From Paracamarosporium sp. OC-R06-R3 (Eukaryota; Ascomycota; Dothideomycetes; Pleosporales; Didymosphaeriaceae): a DNA stretch of 64,000 nucleotides. This document shows, piece after piece, positions 11,403-23,249 of this stretch. Where the stretch lies: NCBI GenBank assembly GCA_019828545.1, contig JACVRA010000064.1, positions 186,001 to 250,000 of the forward strand, written 5' to 3'. The position numbers and the translations under genes were made by a program. The notes beneath the pieces are model-generated. The model saw only the letters and a program-made list of their open reading frames with translations, ran no database searches and had not been told where the DNA came from. Numbering within the stretch: position 1 is the first letter of the stretch; every line of letters begins with the position of its first letter.

Positions 11403-13574
11403 ATGGCCCCGCTTGAGCAGCAATGGGTCAAGGTCCAGCAGAAGACCTTCACCAAGTGGTGCGTCTCACCCCTCCCCGCCAGTCCCAGCCCTGTCTGCCT
11501 CGACCCCATACTAATCGCATTCTGCAGGCTTAACAGCAAACTGAAGGTCCGCGAGCTCGAAATCAACGACCTGATCGTAGACCTGTCCGACGGCGTCAGT
11601 TTGCCCCTTTGCGCTTTTCACCGGCCTGCCCCTCGTTCTATGCCCGTATGCCGTTCCTTGTTTACTGACTGCCCCAGATTGCCCTGATACACCTCCTCGA
11701 AATCCTAAGCAATGAATCGCTCGGCCGCTATGCCTCTCGGCCGAAACTCCGCGTGCAGAAATTCGAGAATGTCAACAAATCCCTCGACTACATCAAGAGG
11801 AGGGGCATACAGATGACCAACATTGGTGCAGAGGATGTTGTCGATGGGAACAGCAAGATTATACTGGGACTGATATGGACTCTGATTTTACGGTTTACCA
11901 TCAGTGATATCAACGAGGAGGGTCTAAGTGCTAAGGAGGGCCTGCTGTTGTGGTGCCAGCGGAAGACGGCATGCTATGATGAGGTCGAAGTGCGGGACTT
12001 TTCGACAAGTTGGAACGATGGGCTCGCATTGTGGGTTTATAGAAAGACCTTCTCGGACAAGGACTGACAGACATACAGCTGTGCTCTCTTGGATATCCAC
12101 CGACCTGACCTGATCGACTACGACAGCTTAGACAAAAACGATCATCGCGGAAACATGCAGCTCGCTTTCGACATCGCCTCCAAAGAGATCGGCATTCCCG
12201 ACCTGCTCGACGTAGAAGACGTTTGCGACGTAGCCAAACCCGACGAGCGCTCCCTCATGACCTACATTGCTTACTGGTTCCACGCCTTCTCACAGATGGA
12301 GCGCGTCGAAAATGCCGGCCGCCGAGTGGAGAAGTTCGTACAGAACATGCACGGCGCTTGGGAGATGCAAAACAACTTCGAACAGAGAATGCGTGAGCTC
12401 CTGCGACAGATCGCTGAGCAGCGTAAGCAATGGGAAGAGGCTACCTTCGACGGTTCGTACGCCGATGCAAAAGCCCAGTCCGGCAAATTCACAGAGTACA
12501 AACGGAAGAAGAAGCGCACATGGGTCGCGGAGAAGTCGGATCTTGTCGGCCTTTTGGGTAACATCAAAACTAAACTGTCAACCTACCGTTTGCGACCGTA
12601 CGACCCCCCAGCGGATCTCAGCTTGGAAGCCTTGGATACAGCATGGACAAATCTTATGAAAGCCGAACGCGATCGCTCACAAGTCATCAACGAGACGATA
12701 CGTGACATCAAGAACGCGCTTCGGAAATCATTTGCCGACAAAGCTAATGATTTTGCACTTGCCTTGAATACTTTATCAATATCACTCTCGGGTCTAGAAG
12801 GCGACGTTGAAGACCAGTTGGAACACACGAAGAAGATTAGTGATAACCTCGCACCTTTAGACCAATACCTGGACCTTATCGCTTCGCTAGACGAGCAATG
12901 CGTTGAGGCCAACATTGAAGAGAACGACTACACAACCTATACTTACGACGAACTCGAATACGAGCTTGGTTTGGTGAAATCGTCAGTATCGAAGAAGTTG
13001 GCTTTCCTGGAGAACCAGATGGTCGCTCGTAACATGACGAACCTTACGCCCATACAACTCGAAGAATTTGAATCTGTTTTCAGACATTTCGACCGTGATG
13101 TGTCAAACTCGCTTCAAGAGCTAGAGTTCTCGGCAGCATTGGCCAGTCTAGGTCTCGTGTACGACGAGGATGAAATGCACCAGAAGTTCCGCGACACCAG
13201 CGGAGGGCGTGAATACGTCACCTTTGAGCAGTTCATTCGATTCATGGTTGACGAGACAGAAGACCAGAACACAGCGGAGCAGGTGTTCGAGTCATTCAAG
13301 GAGGTCGCTGACGGCAAGGTAAGCATCACTCTTCTCAACTATATCCATATACTGCGCAAAGGCTTACAAAACATAGCCATACGTTACCGAGCTCGACCTC
13401 CGTCATTCGCTTGTCCCCGACGAAATCATCGAAGACCTTATCGCAAGCATGCCCGAACACAAAGGTCCAGACATGCAGGAAGACCGCGACATCCCCAAAT
13501 ACGACTACATTTCTTACATGCAGCGGTACATGGGCGGAGAGAATAACGGCAATGGCCTTGTGAATGGGAGTTAG
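11403..13574 (+). CDS. ain1: Alpha-actinin-like actin crosslinker
   Basis: Five exons (11403-11458, 11528-11594, 11678-12030, 12079-13318, 13377-13574) give 637 residues, the length expected for the short fungal alpha-actinins. Two calponin-homology domains form the actin-binding head (about 1-230): QQKTFTKWLN starts CH1 and LLLWCQRKTA..DFSTSWNDGLAFCALLDIHRPDL marks CH2. A spectrin-like coiled rod follows (about 240-470), then EF-hand repeats. The first EF loop (from DRDVSNS) keeps Asp1, Asp3 and Glu12, and the second (from DTSGGRE) is degenerate. The protein should crosslink F-actin as an antiparallel dimer at the contractile ring and hyphal tip. The intron before CTGTGC splits the CH2 core, and all junctions keep phase. 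Calcium binding is uncertain. Confidence 0.95.
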
Positions 13575-14930
13575 GCAATCTCGGCTGAGGCCAGGTTGAA
13601 TATTCTCGCGAGGGCCTATACTCGGGGTACGTTCCTGGAGAGCTTGGACCTAGCGCCGCTGCGTGATGGTGCCCTTGCGTGATGAGATTGGATAGATGAG
13701 CACTCTTTGCTTGGGTGCTAGGTTGGCATTGCATACGTTCGGCGTTGATGGTATTGCTCGAGGACAGTAGGTGCTTGGTCCTGTCTTCGGTCTTTTGTCA
13801 TCGGCTCTAGAATCTTTTTAATTTGCATAAGCGTGTTTTTGTGTTCTGAGGAGAGCAACCTTAGGTATACCCCTATTGTAATACGACAACTACCTTCTGC
13901 CTTCTATTTTTATCAGGGTTCTCACACCCGCTTTTGTCTGGCTAAGAAAGCTATAGTGGCTTTTGTTCCGGCGCCGTGGACCCTCACTGCGGGAGAAGCC
14001 GGTGGAAGAGCATGTGCTCGAGAGACCCTGATCCAGAGCGGCGGGTCGTTTGTGACGGGTTCCTGGGACGGGTTTCACGTGTGGCGTCCGCTAGTTTACC
14101 ACGGCTCGCTCGTAACGTTGCAAGGTGTGGTCACGTTGAATGTTCTCCCGCGCCTTTATAGATTAATAGCGTGCAGATTTACTGGAACGGTGATTCTCAT
14201 CGGCGCGAATCATAGAGATGATGCATAGTTGTCCAATAAAACGATCTGTAGTATAAAAGTAATCGATATTCGCTTCGCCTAGTATATGGTTTCTCTGGGG
14301 ACCGTGGAGTAGGGATCATGGTGTAGGAACGCGAATTTGTTTTTATTGGCGGGGTGAGGCTGGACCTTGTAGAGAACGGACGAGGTTGTTTGAGGCTGGG
14401 ATAATGAACCGATCGAATGATATGAATGTAGATGCAGGAAACATAGTCAGCGCAGGGTGGCTGAGACTGAAAATGATGCCCAACAAGAGAGGGCTCTGCA
14501 GTACTCAAGGGGGTTGCAGCGTATGAGCGACTCGGACGTTGTGATATGGGCGGTTGAAGAATGTGTGTAGTGTTAGGCTGGTGACTGGTCAGGCTGAGAG
14601 TCGAAGCTGTCGCAAGGCTCTCATGAATAGCCTCCAAATTCCCATCCTCCGACTACAGTACCACCTGAGCTCTTGATAACGATGCCTAAATTCTTTAGTA
14701 TAAGAGCGTGGCTAAAAGCGAGCTTCTCACCAATTGCATCGCCGAGCCTCGCGTAACACAGCTGTGGCAACTCGTCCGGGGAGACCAGGCTGAGGGCTTG
14801 AATCTGCCTTGCGTCAAACCACTGTATGGCATTGGTATAAAGCTCCACCGGCCTCGTCCATATCCTCCACTTTCAACGTCGTCAATCACATTTTACCTCT
14901 TAATCCCCAATCCGAAGCTGTCCGTGGATA
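13575..14930. other. Intergenic, no supported gene
   Basis: This holds the 3' UTR of alpha-actinin and the upstream region of the membrane protein at 14931. Short open frames occur on both strands, but none shows a family motif, splice structure or coding composition I can defend. Confidence 0.45.
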
Positions 14931-16700
14931 ATGAAAAGACAATCCCCAAGTGAGAGGTGTGCAAGGCTCCGTTCACAGCCAAGCTCACAGGAAAGAGGGC
15001 TCTTCAAAGATAAGCAGATTGCAACAAGCACGAACAAGGTACAGGTGGTACGCAGAGATGCTCGAGTCGTTACAAAAAGTGCAAAATATCACAATTTTGT
15101 ACTCGAATTGAAGACGACTTGGATGACCGTAAACTCGATGCTTTCCGACATATTTCTTCTTCTTTTCATTGTCGCGCTCGGGCGAACTGGTTTGTCTGGG
15201 CCATCCTGGTATTTAGTCCACATTTCCTTCTTGTTGGCAGCTGCTTCTTCAGAGCTCCTGTTGCCTTTATGGAGATTGGCAGTTTTCTGGCAGTTGAGGA
15301 GGTTTCAAAACCCGAAGGGTATGAGATTTTGGAACTTCCTCCTATACAGGGCTCAATTAAGGTCAATATGCGTAATTACGACAGCTTATGTTGTCTTTCA
15401 CATCTTCGAAGAGGAGGAACTATCCGCTCGCGATAAGCTTTTATGGGAATCAGTTGGGTGTCTTGCCCATATCCTTGGTCCTGGCTGCGTGTCGTTGATG
15501 GCTTTCCATGTGCTAGAATCGAAATCCTGGGTCGGTTGGACGACAACAGTTTTTTTGACAAACAAATTCAAGACAATACTGGCCGCTGCGGGGTACCTAG
15601 AATCATCGCTCGGACCTGGAAAAGAGCGATTAAAGCGGCAGTGCGTAAGTAATCCTGGTCTTACTCTACGGCCATTTATGGGCTACATGGCTAACCGTCG
15701 AAAGACATGCGGAGAAACCTTCACTCTTGATGTTCCAATCCCAGATCCGAAAGCATTCCAGCATATTACCGCTGATACAATAATTGAGATGACTGGCTTG
15801 AGGTTAATAAGTGGTCGAGAAACTGTGACACGATATTCATCAACAAGTATTAATCAAAAATTCATTCTTCCGCAACCCAGGCTTTGGCTTCAGCGGGTCC
15901 TTGTTAGACTGGCATCAACATTCGGCCAGCTTCCGAAGCAAAGCACTCTTCCGCAACACAACGTCAATACCGCCACCGTACAATCGGTCCAAGCAGGATC
16001 TTCTCAGCCATCTAGAGTGTTACACCTATTATCATGCATGCGTAGCGCACAACTAGGGAAGAGTTTGCATCAGGAGTGTATCGAAACTATCGATACCGAT
16101 CGTCAACTCTTCAGCTTCCTACGCCGCCTCTACAAGCACAAGCGTGGTCGATTCTGCACTCTGCTTTCCTTGAAAACCGTAAAAGGCATTCACTTTGTCA
16201 AGCTGAATCTTTTCCCTGGAGGGTCGGTAGAGGTCCGTCACCATGATGAATGTTGTAAGCACGGCTGCACATGCGTCCCACCAGAGTCTCTTGTGGAGCC
16301 ATCCGATGGCGCAGAGTATCAGTGCGAGCTTACAGGTTTACCAAAATATGGACCGCCTATTCTACCAGAGGTTCTTGAGCACTTCTATTCACATCCGTCA
16401 TGTATCCCGGAACGTGCAATCTCGGTTCTGAATCGACTGCCAAAACGGATATGTGGTGAGCTCCAGGAACTAGTGGAAGAGCCAGCTCTAGGATGGGGTA
16501 TTTACTTTCATGAAGGCTGGGACGGTGATATAATTACGTTGTTGGTCTTCGTCATGTTTTTCACGGGCAGTCTGATATTTGGAGTACTGTGGTCGTATTT
16601 GAGGATGGACGTTCAGGGTGCGTTCGGCGTTAGCGCATATATATTAACAGTAGGTGCAATTCTGGTGTCTTTGATTGCTATGAGAGCGAATAAAGTGTAG
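14931..16700 (+). CDS. Orphan fungal multi-pass membrane protein
   Basis: One uninterrupted frame of 589 residues. The first 60 residues are basic and hydrophilic. Hydrophobic segments lie at about 71-85, 92-115, 144-158 and 173-195. A long soluble middle part (about 215-520) contains a Cys/His-rich patch near residues 440-452 (HHDECCKHGCTC). Two final membrane segments (about 535-557 and 565-586) surround an aromatic GWGIYFHEGWDGD loop and the GVLWSYLRMDVQGAFGVSAY motif. I recognise this C-terminal arrangement as recurring in uncharacterised fungal proteins but can name no function. The absence of introns is unusual beside its neighbours. No catalytic motif is visible. The ATG at 14931 is the first in the frame; a later start before residue 65 is possible. 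Confidence 0.75.
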   Translation: MKRQSPSERCARLRSQPSSQERGLFKDKQIATSTNKVQVVRRDARVVTKSAKYHNFVLELKTTWMTVNSMLSDIFLLLFIVALGRTGLSGPSWYLVHISFLLAAASSELLLPLWRLAVFWQLRRFQNPKGMRFWNFLLYRAQLRSICVITTAYVVFHIFEEEELSARDKLLWESVGCLAHILGPGCVSLMAFHVLESKSWVGWTTTVFLTNKFKTILAAAGYLESSLGPGKERLKRQCVSNPGLTLRPFMGYMANRRKTCGETFTLDVPIPDPKAFQHITADTIIEMTGLRLISGRETVTRYSSTSINQKFILPQPRLWLQRVLVRLASTFGQLPKQSTLPQHNVNTATVQSVQAGSSQPSRVLHLLSCMRSAQLGKSLHQECIETIDTDRQLFSFLRRLYKHKRGRFCTLLSLKTVKGIHFVKLNLFPGGSVEVRHHDECCKHGCTCVPPESLVEPSDGAEYQCELTGLPKYGPPILPEVLEHFYSHPSCIPERAISVLNRLPKRICGELQELVEEPALGWGIYFHEGWDGDIITLLVFVMFFTGSLIFGVLWSYLRMDVQGAFGVSAYILTVGAILVSLIAMRANKV

Positions 16701-18579
16701 ACTTGTATAATAGGAGAGTTTTCTGTCATAGCATGATGCAGACTCGGACGGAAACGAACTATGGAACGTATGAATATCAGTGTTACCACATACACCTAAG
16801 TAGTTCGTCTGACGTATTGATCCAACTCAAATTCTGTGAGTACATCACTCTCGAACAGTTGAGCACATTCCCTCGCCAAGGACAAGCACGCACTGCTCTG
16901 CAGCGATACAGCCCTCACGAGTTCGCTGAAAAGGACACATCAATAAACAATTGGAGGCGTATAAGTTCCACGGACCGATTTTATAAAGTGGCGCCTGCAG
17001 TGTAGATTAAACAGACGCGCGTCAACCTCTATATCGATAGCACGCCGCAGTCGGCCATGCACATAGCCCCATTCGTCTAGGCACAATTCCTCTCAACACA
17101 TTTTGACGACAAGCTTATGCATACCAAGGCGACGCGAGAACAAGCAATGAATATATCTCGTAATGTGGATATCTGCAAAAAAGCGGCAAATGCCGTACTG
17201 CCATAGCCGCGACGAGGCACATCTCATCCACGTGCATGGCGAAGATCGCCAACCCAACACTGAAAATACGATAATTCACATCATCCAATTCGCCAATCTC
17301 TGAAATCTACCATATCCCGTCGTTGCACTGCACCGCCTTGTGCATCCCTCTTCTCGGCTATAGGCCCAACCTTAAAGCAAAGTCGTTAAGGAATCAGGCC
17401 AGGGTCCCACAAGCTTGTCCGAGATCCACAGAGCCCTCGCCTCGCCCGGTTAAACCACTTACTCGCAACCCACCCTGCATCGTGCGCCTAAACGAGTTGC
17501 CCGCGATGCTAGCTTCGGTACGGCAACCGTTGATGTTCACGGTCCGGGAAGTCAAGCGAAGGCTAATCGCAGATGAGAAGCCAAATCCGACCGGCACTAT
17601 CGAGAGGACAGTTCTGGGTTCGCGTGTTCTATCGACATATTTATCCGGTCCATGCCTCTGTTGTGGCGTGGGCCGATACGAGGAGACAAGTGCGGCACGC
17701 GAGCAGCGATTCTAGTCTATTGGTGCGTGCGTGTTGTAGAGGATAGCCCGATGTGGAAGAAATGGAATGTTTCAGCGACGGTCGTGCAACTAGTGGACAT
17801 CTATCTATCCCGTCGTGCAGTTTGAGATGGGAATTTGAGATAGAGAGCAAGTGGTGAAACACGCAGAGCGACCGCGGCACGACTAGGAAACGCGTAGCAA
17901 GACCGTGCCACAGCATTGTCGTGTTTACGCGATGTTGCACAACGTGCACGCAACATGAACGCCGCAAGCCACCAGAGTTCAACCGTTTGACGCACTAAAC
18001 ATGAGAAGAATGATGAGAAAAGCAAAATGATATTGCAATATCTCGTATAGACAATCAACTACAAACAACTGACCCGTCCCGTCTTAAGTAGATATTGGAT
18101 CAGACGTAACCACCTCATGCTCATCGGTTCATACCTGCACCCGCCTCTTTAATCTGACATAGGGAATTTGTAAGTCGATATGACCCGATAGCGCGGGCGC
18201 ATATAATACAGAGCGAGTGCAACACTCGGTTCGACGCAGCGTTCAAGCTGCAGAGATGAAACGCCGCACCGTAAATGAACTCCAGCTAAACGAGCGATAA
18301 AAGAGATTCGAAACGATAGACTCAAACAGGAATGACAAGGGAACCGGGAACTCCAAGCCTGGCGCCTTGAGTTTTGTCTTCACACCCCTATTAAGATAAC
18401 TCCAGACCTTTTCAAATGCTGACAAAAGAAAGAACAACCAAGCCCATCGTGATCATGAAAATATACAAGAAAGTTATGCAACGTCGTTAGGTCATATGAA
18501 ACGAAGGCCGGTAAAGGTGATCAGCGCCGGGCAGCGTGTACAGTGTGCAGCACACCACAGGTGCAACGAACAACATGGT
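16701..18579. other. Convergent intergenic region, nothing recognised
   Basis: The stretch is flanked by the 3' ends of the membrane protein (+) and the CRIB protein (-), so it should hold both 3' UTRs. At 1.9 kb it is long for two UTRs. Open frames inside are short and carry no motif. Confidence 0.45.
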
Positions 18580-21172
18580 TCAGTTCGTCGTGAAGCCCGA
18601 TGGAGAAGTTGGTGTAGAAACGGCAGAGTGCTTGGGTGGAGCGGGAAAGAGGCTAAAGTATTGTCCTCGACTTTTCTGGGGCACGCTACCGGCTCTGCTA
18701 CGAGAGTTCACAGTGCGAACGTCCGAGGGCGCGCTTTGCTGGGCAAAAAATTTGGCGGCTCCTTCTGAAGTGGCGTACTTGTGATGTGTTCGGGCCCGAG
18801 ACGAGGATCCATTGGAACCTTGGCGAGCCAGTTCGAGAGATGTTTTCATGTTTACATTGAGAGTAGTCTGCGCAAAGTCTGTCGATTCTTGCTCATCGTC
18901 TGAGGCAAAAAACGTTCGTTCTTGTGAAGCGTGACCAGGCGGAGTTGCCTCATCATCTTCCAGATCATTCTCATCCTGGATTGTAAACGAGCCGATCTCT
19001 TGTGAAAGCTTGTCAACGGCCGTAGAGAGATCTTGACGAGGGGCTCGGGATGAATGAACAAGCTCTGGAAGGCTCCCTGCAGAGCTCGCAGAACGACGGA
19101 CGCCTGTTGTCCACGATCCTGAGCCATGGCCGCTGGACATGAGGCTACTGTCGTACGAGCTGCGCTTGCTGGCTCGGACGTGGCTGCTGCGTGTAGAGCT
19201 GGCAACACTTTGGGTTGGTTCAAGAAGTGGAAAGTGCCTGTCTAGTCCTTCGTAATCTGCCAAGAGGTTATCGTATAAATCCTCGCGAGGAATCTGTTCC
19301 TTGATATCCTGTGAACCAAGAAGCGAGGGCGTAAAACTAAAGCGATCGCCTTCACTGAACGGGCCGTGGGGGAAACCATGAGGGTTGAAATAATCAGAGG
19401 GGGTTTGTACGCGCGTGTCTATTGTGGAGCTTGAGATGGCAGACCTTGGTTCCAGCTCAGGCACATTGTTCATACCTGGGACAAGCAGCGATGAGCGGAA
19501 ACTGCCGGCGAGAGGGCTTAAAGCTGGTTCCTCTTCGCTCACTGGGGAAGCTATTGTGCGAGGCTTTGACATGATGGTAGATGCCTGTTGGAGCTGTTGC
19601 TCAGATGTATGGTGTCCGTCTTCATTGACTCCGTTACCGGATGGGTGCTCCCAGTCGAGTTCGCACTCGGCCTCTAGAGCATTATCATAAATGTAATCAA
19701 TGTCATCTTCCCAAGACTCTTCAATCACTCTCCACGTGTTTGACTTCCTTCGAGCACTAGGCGGTTTTCGAATCGAGTATCTGCGAGCAAGACTAGGAGA
19801 TGCTAGAGTTTCCGACATATGCGCTGCTGGGCGCATTATGTTCTGTGTATTCAGCTGCTTCGGAAGTACATGTGAGTCTCTTCGAGCGTGCGACTTAGTA
19901 ACAGGGGATCGCTGACTGAAGGAAAAAGATCCATGTGAGGGCGATCGAGGTGATTTTGGGGACTTGTTGGGTGGTATAGGTGCAGGCCTAGGGCTCACGA
20001 AGCGCTCTGGTTCTTCTGCAACATCCTCCAGACCAGGACTAAATGGCGGAGTGATTGGATGTATCGCTGAATTATCGGGCGTGGTTAGAGCGTGACCCAT
20101 GTAGTCCGGCTCTTCTGCCATGCTAGGGAGTAGTCCACCCGTGCACGTAGGGCTCAATGGAGCATAATTGTCCCAAACACCCGACTGCCTATTCGCTCGC
20201 ATCGTGACAGTATCCTGTACGTTATCATGACTCCCAGCCGGATGCCGAGATGATACACGAGGTGGTGGGTTGGCAGATTGAGTATGGCGATGCGTGTGAG
20301 GTTTGATGCCTGGTCGCGAGAAACTTTCCACAGAGCGACTTTGCCGAAGCGATGGTCTAATTGAACTTTCTGGGGATGGGACGGGCTCCTGTGTATCAAC
20401 AACATGATCGATAAAGTCGGGAGACGGTCTGAATTCCAGAGCGGAAATGGATCGTCGCTCGGGAGTTGCCATATCTTCTTCTGAACAGTCCGAAGAGTGT
20501 AGATTCTGCACTTTTATGCCAGTAAGATCGCGACGAGGTGTCTGTGAGGCCCGAACCGCGCGGAAGCCGGCGACGAGCTCATTTTCGGTGGCTTCTTGGA
20601 GAGCAGCAAAATGGTGTCGGTTGGTATGCGTAAGATGCTGGAAGTCGAATGGGCTCGAAATGCGGTTCTTGAGGTTTTGCGCTATTGTCATTAGTCGCTG
20701 ACAATCGCGAGGAATGGGATATCTTACTAGAGCTCTCCAGTTGCTCACCCTGCTTCTTGGTCTTGCGCAACATCGAGGCCCTCCTGGTTCCTGTCTGTAG
20801 CTCATCCTGTTCGTGTGTATGCGAGAATGATCCGCTCAGCCTTTTACCCTTCTTACCCTTGAAGAGCGACCGACTCGATGAAGCATCATACCCGGACATA
20901 TTGGATGAAGTTGGAGACGCGAGGGATGATGCGGTTGAAGTTGCCGTGTTGCTGCGAGATCGCAAAGTGAAGACGGAGTGTCTCTTCCCGGGAAAAGATC
21001 CTGCGCGCTGCTCTGGTGAATGTGGTCCCCCATAAGATAGTTCTGAGCTTTGAGATGCCCCAACATCGGACACAGAAGTCGAAGTCGACTTGCTTGTAAT
21101 GAGCGAATCCACGGACGACTGGTTGGAGGCGGTCAAAGCGTTGTTTTTGGGTAAAGCAAACATGGCCGACAT
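18580..21172 (-). CDS. Large CRIB-domain protein, putative Cdc42/Rac effector
   Basis: Two exons (21172-20728, 20681-18580) give 848 residues, mostly Ser/Pro/Arg-rich and probably disordered. The one recognisable element is a CRIB/p21-binding motif directly after the intron (about residues 155-172): ISSPFDFQHLTHTN, matching the I-S-x-P..F-x-H-x-x-H pattern. Upstream is a basic stretch KGKKGKRLSGS (about 105-115), the sort of patch that binds acidic lipids next to CRIB motifs. No kinase or other catalytic domain follows, so it resembles a scaffold-type effector (functionally like Gic proteins) rather than a PAK. Many S-P and S-x-S sites suggest heavy phosphorylation. Effector function is inferred from the motif. 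The intron has a good branch sequence (gcgactaatg). Confidence 0.85.
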
Positions 21173-21696
21173 ATCAAGAGGGATTCAGGAATAATGACCT
21201 CAACACTGGCGAATATAGATCAGGGAATGATGAACGCTGAACACAGTGCCCCGCAAGTCGCTGGCCAAACTAGTATAGGCCACCTTCATGGAGGACTTCA
21301 AGTGTACGGGAAATTTGAGAGCCTGTCGCGTACGCGTGGCTGGGAGATTTATGAGAACGGTATTCCGCTGGACGTGTCAGCGGGTTGAAGCCAGCGTATA
21401 ACGCGCGACGCCCGGGATACCCCAAAGCACGCGGCTGAATTTGACGAAAACAACACGAAAAGGCCGGGGGGTGACCCAGGAAAACAATAACAACAAAGAG
21501 GAGGAAGCGAGTAAATTAGCCGCGACAGGATTGGGGACTATAGGCTTACCTATAATAGAGGTCGGACCAGCCGCAACCAGAGCAATGATTGAAGCGCAGT
21601 GGGCAAAGAGTAGACCACAATGGAGCGCGTTGCTGACAGGGAGGATGCCTCAGGCTGTATCGCAGAATCAATGCGACGATGCGCTGCCGGGCGTTT

Positions 21697-21723
21697 GCAA
21701 GGTGCAAGGTGCAAGGTGCAAGG
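21697..21723 (+). repeat. Tandem heptamer GCAAGGT, about four copies
   Basis: GCAAGGT is repeated head to tail nearly four times about 525 bp upstream of the CRIB gene start. It is a short simple tandem array. Confidence 0.8.
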
Positions 21724-23201
21724 CCGAAGGAATGAGAATTGAGGCGGCAGTGATTGACAAAAGATGAGCGGAGAGCCCAGTGATGCGTCGAGAGGATCGA
21801 GCAGGACGATATATGCCAGACTTGCGTATTGAAGTCTGGTAGTGTAAGACCTCGACGGGATAAGGATGGGTGTACAGGCGTCTTAGAAGCTGTGTTGGTA
21901 GCACAGCATCTTGCCGTCAGAGAGGCAGTCGAGAAACTTTTTGTGGTAGCAGGATGCGAGCAGAGCTAGGGATAGCATCCGTAAGTACACGGGCAGGACG
22001 TCCACAAAGCAGCGGAGAGGGATGTGGAGAAGGGTGTGAATTGTGCTCTGTGCTCGCCGAAGTTAGCGTGCTAGCAGGGATTCAGCATGCTACTCGAGAG
22101 GATGGCCTCGAGACATGGATCCGTGTTCGAGGTGGGCGAGTTGACTCCGCCCAGGATAGATGTCAGGGTGGGGGATGCGGTATCATGGGTCACGGACAGG
22201 GGGGTCCTAGGAAAAAGGGTGGCTCCAGCCACTGAGTATCGAAGCCCTGAAGCCAGCGGCCCGACAAAACGGTGCAGGGCAATTACAACATTACAGGGGT
22301 AAAATTCGACGCGTTGATTGGGTGCTCTTGAAAATAAAACGGCTAAATGTCCGCCGGGACCGTCAGTGGGCCGGTTCGCATAGAGGTCGTTTTCGAGGAC
22401 CTGTGTCCGTGCGTAGACTTCTATTGCCGTGCACTGCACAAAACAATCGGCTCGGCATAGAATGTCTCACCACAGATGCTGAATGGGGAGACAAATGGCG
22501 TGGGCAAGGTCGAGGTCACCTAGATGCTGTGCGCCCGAAACGTAACGAAGCGATGCGCACAAGTGCTGGCGCAACGGGGACAGACAGGAATAGATGCTAG
22601 GGCCGAACGACTTCCGGCCGTCAGGCGAGCAGCGCGGCCCGGATGCAAAGAGGTGGGCTGCTTATGTGCTCTGGTGGAGAGCGGGCAAAGGATGGCTACT
22701 CACTGCCCCCCCAGGTGCCCGATGTCGAAGAAGCCAGGAGAAGCACAACTGCGAAGCCTCACAGATGGCGCAACGAGTCGGTCAGGGAGATGCAGTCCAC
22801 GAGCAAAGAGCGTACAGCGTGTACGAGTAAGGTGCGGAGCACAAGATGGTGTTCCTTTTGCAGTTAGCAAGCCGTTCAGCCACCAGCGATCTCGCTGAAA
22901 CAGCCGACGAGCATCACGCTCGTCTCGAAAGCCGCCCCGACAGGTGACAGTTCAGCCATAGCGGAGGGCGTTATTGCAGGGCTGCCGAGCATCTAATGGC
23001 CTGAGGCGTGCCTCAGGACGCAGACATTGTCTGCGCACTTGTGGTTAGCAGAGCATCGAGACTACGCTCTCTCACGCGCTCTGGGGCTCTTTGCGGCACG
23101 TTTCCACGGCCAACCACAAGCGGTTCGTGTGCGGCGCTGGGCCACGGCCTGCCGCTTCGGGCAAGAATCGACGGGCACTGCAGAAATCGTTGGTCCACGG
23201 C

Positions 23202-23249
23202 GTGGACGGTGGACGGTGAACGCTGGACGCGGGAGCTGGACGCTGGACG
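23202..23249 (+). repeat. Imperfect tandem heptamer array, consensus GTGGACG/CTGGACG
   Basis: Six heptamers (two GTGGACG, one GTGAACG, three CTGGACG) with one 6-base interruption at 23230-23235. A related heptamer array (TCCACGG) lies in the first intron of SMP3. Confidence 0.75.
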
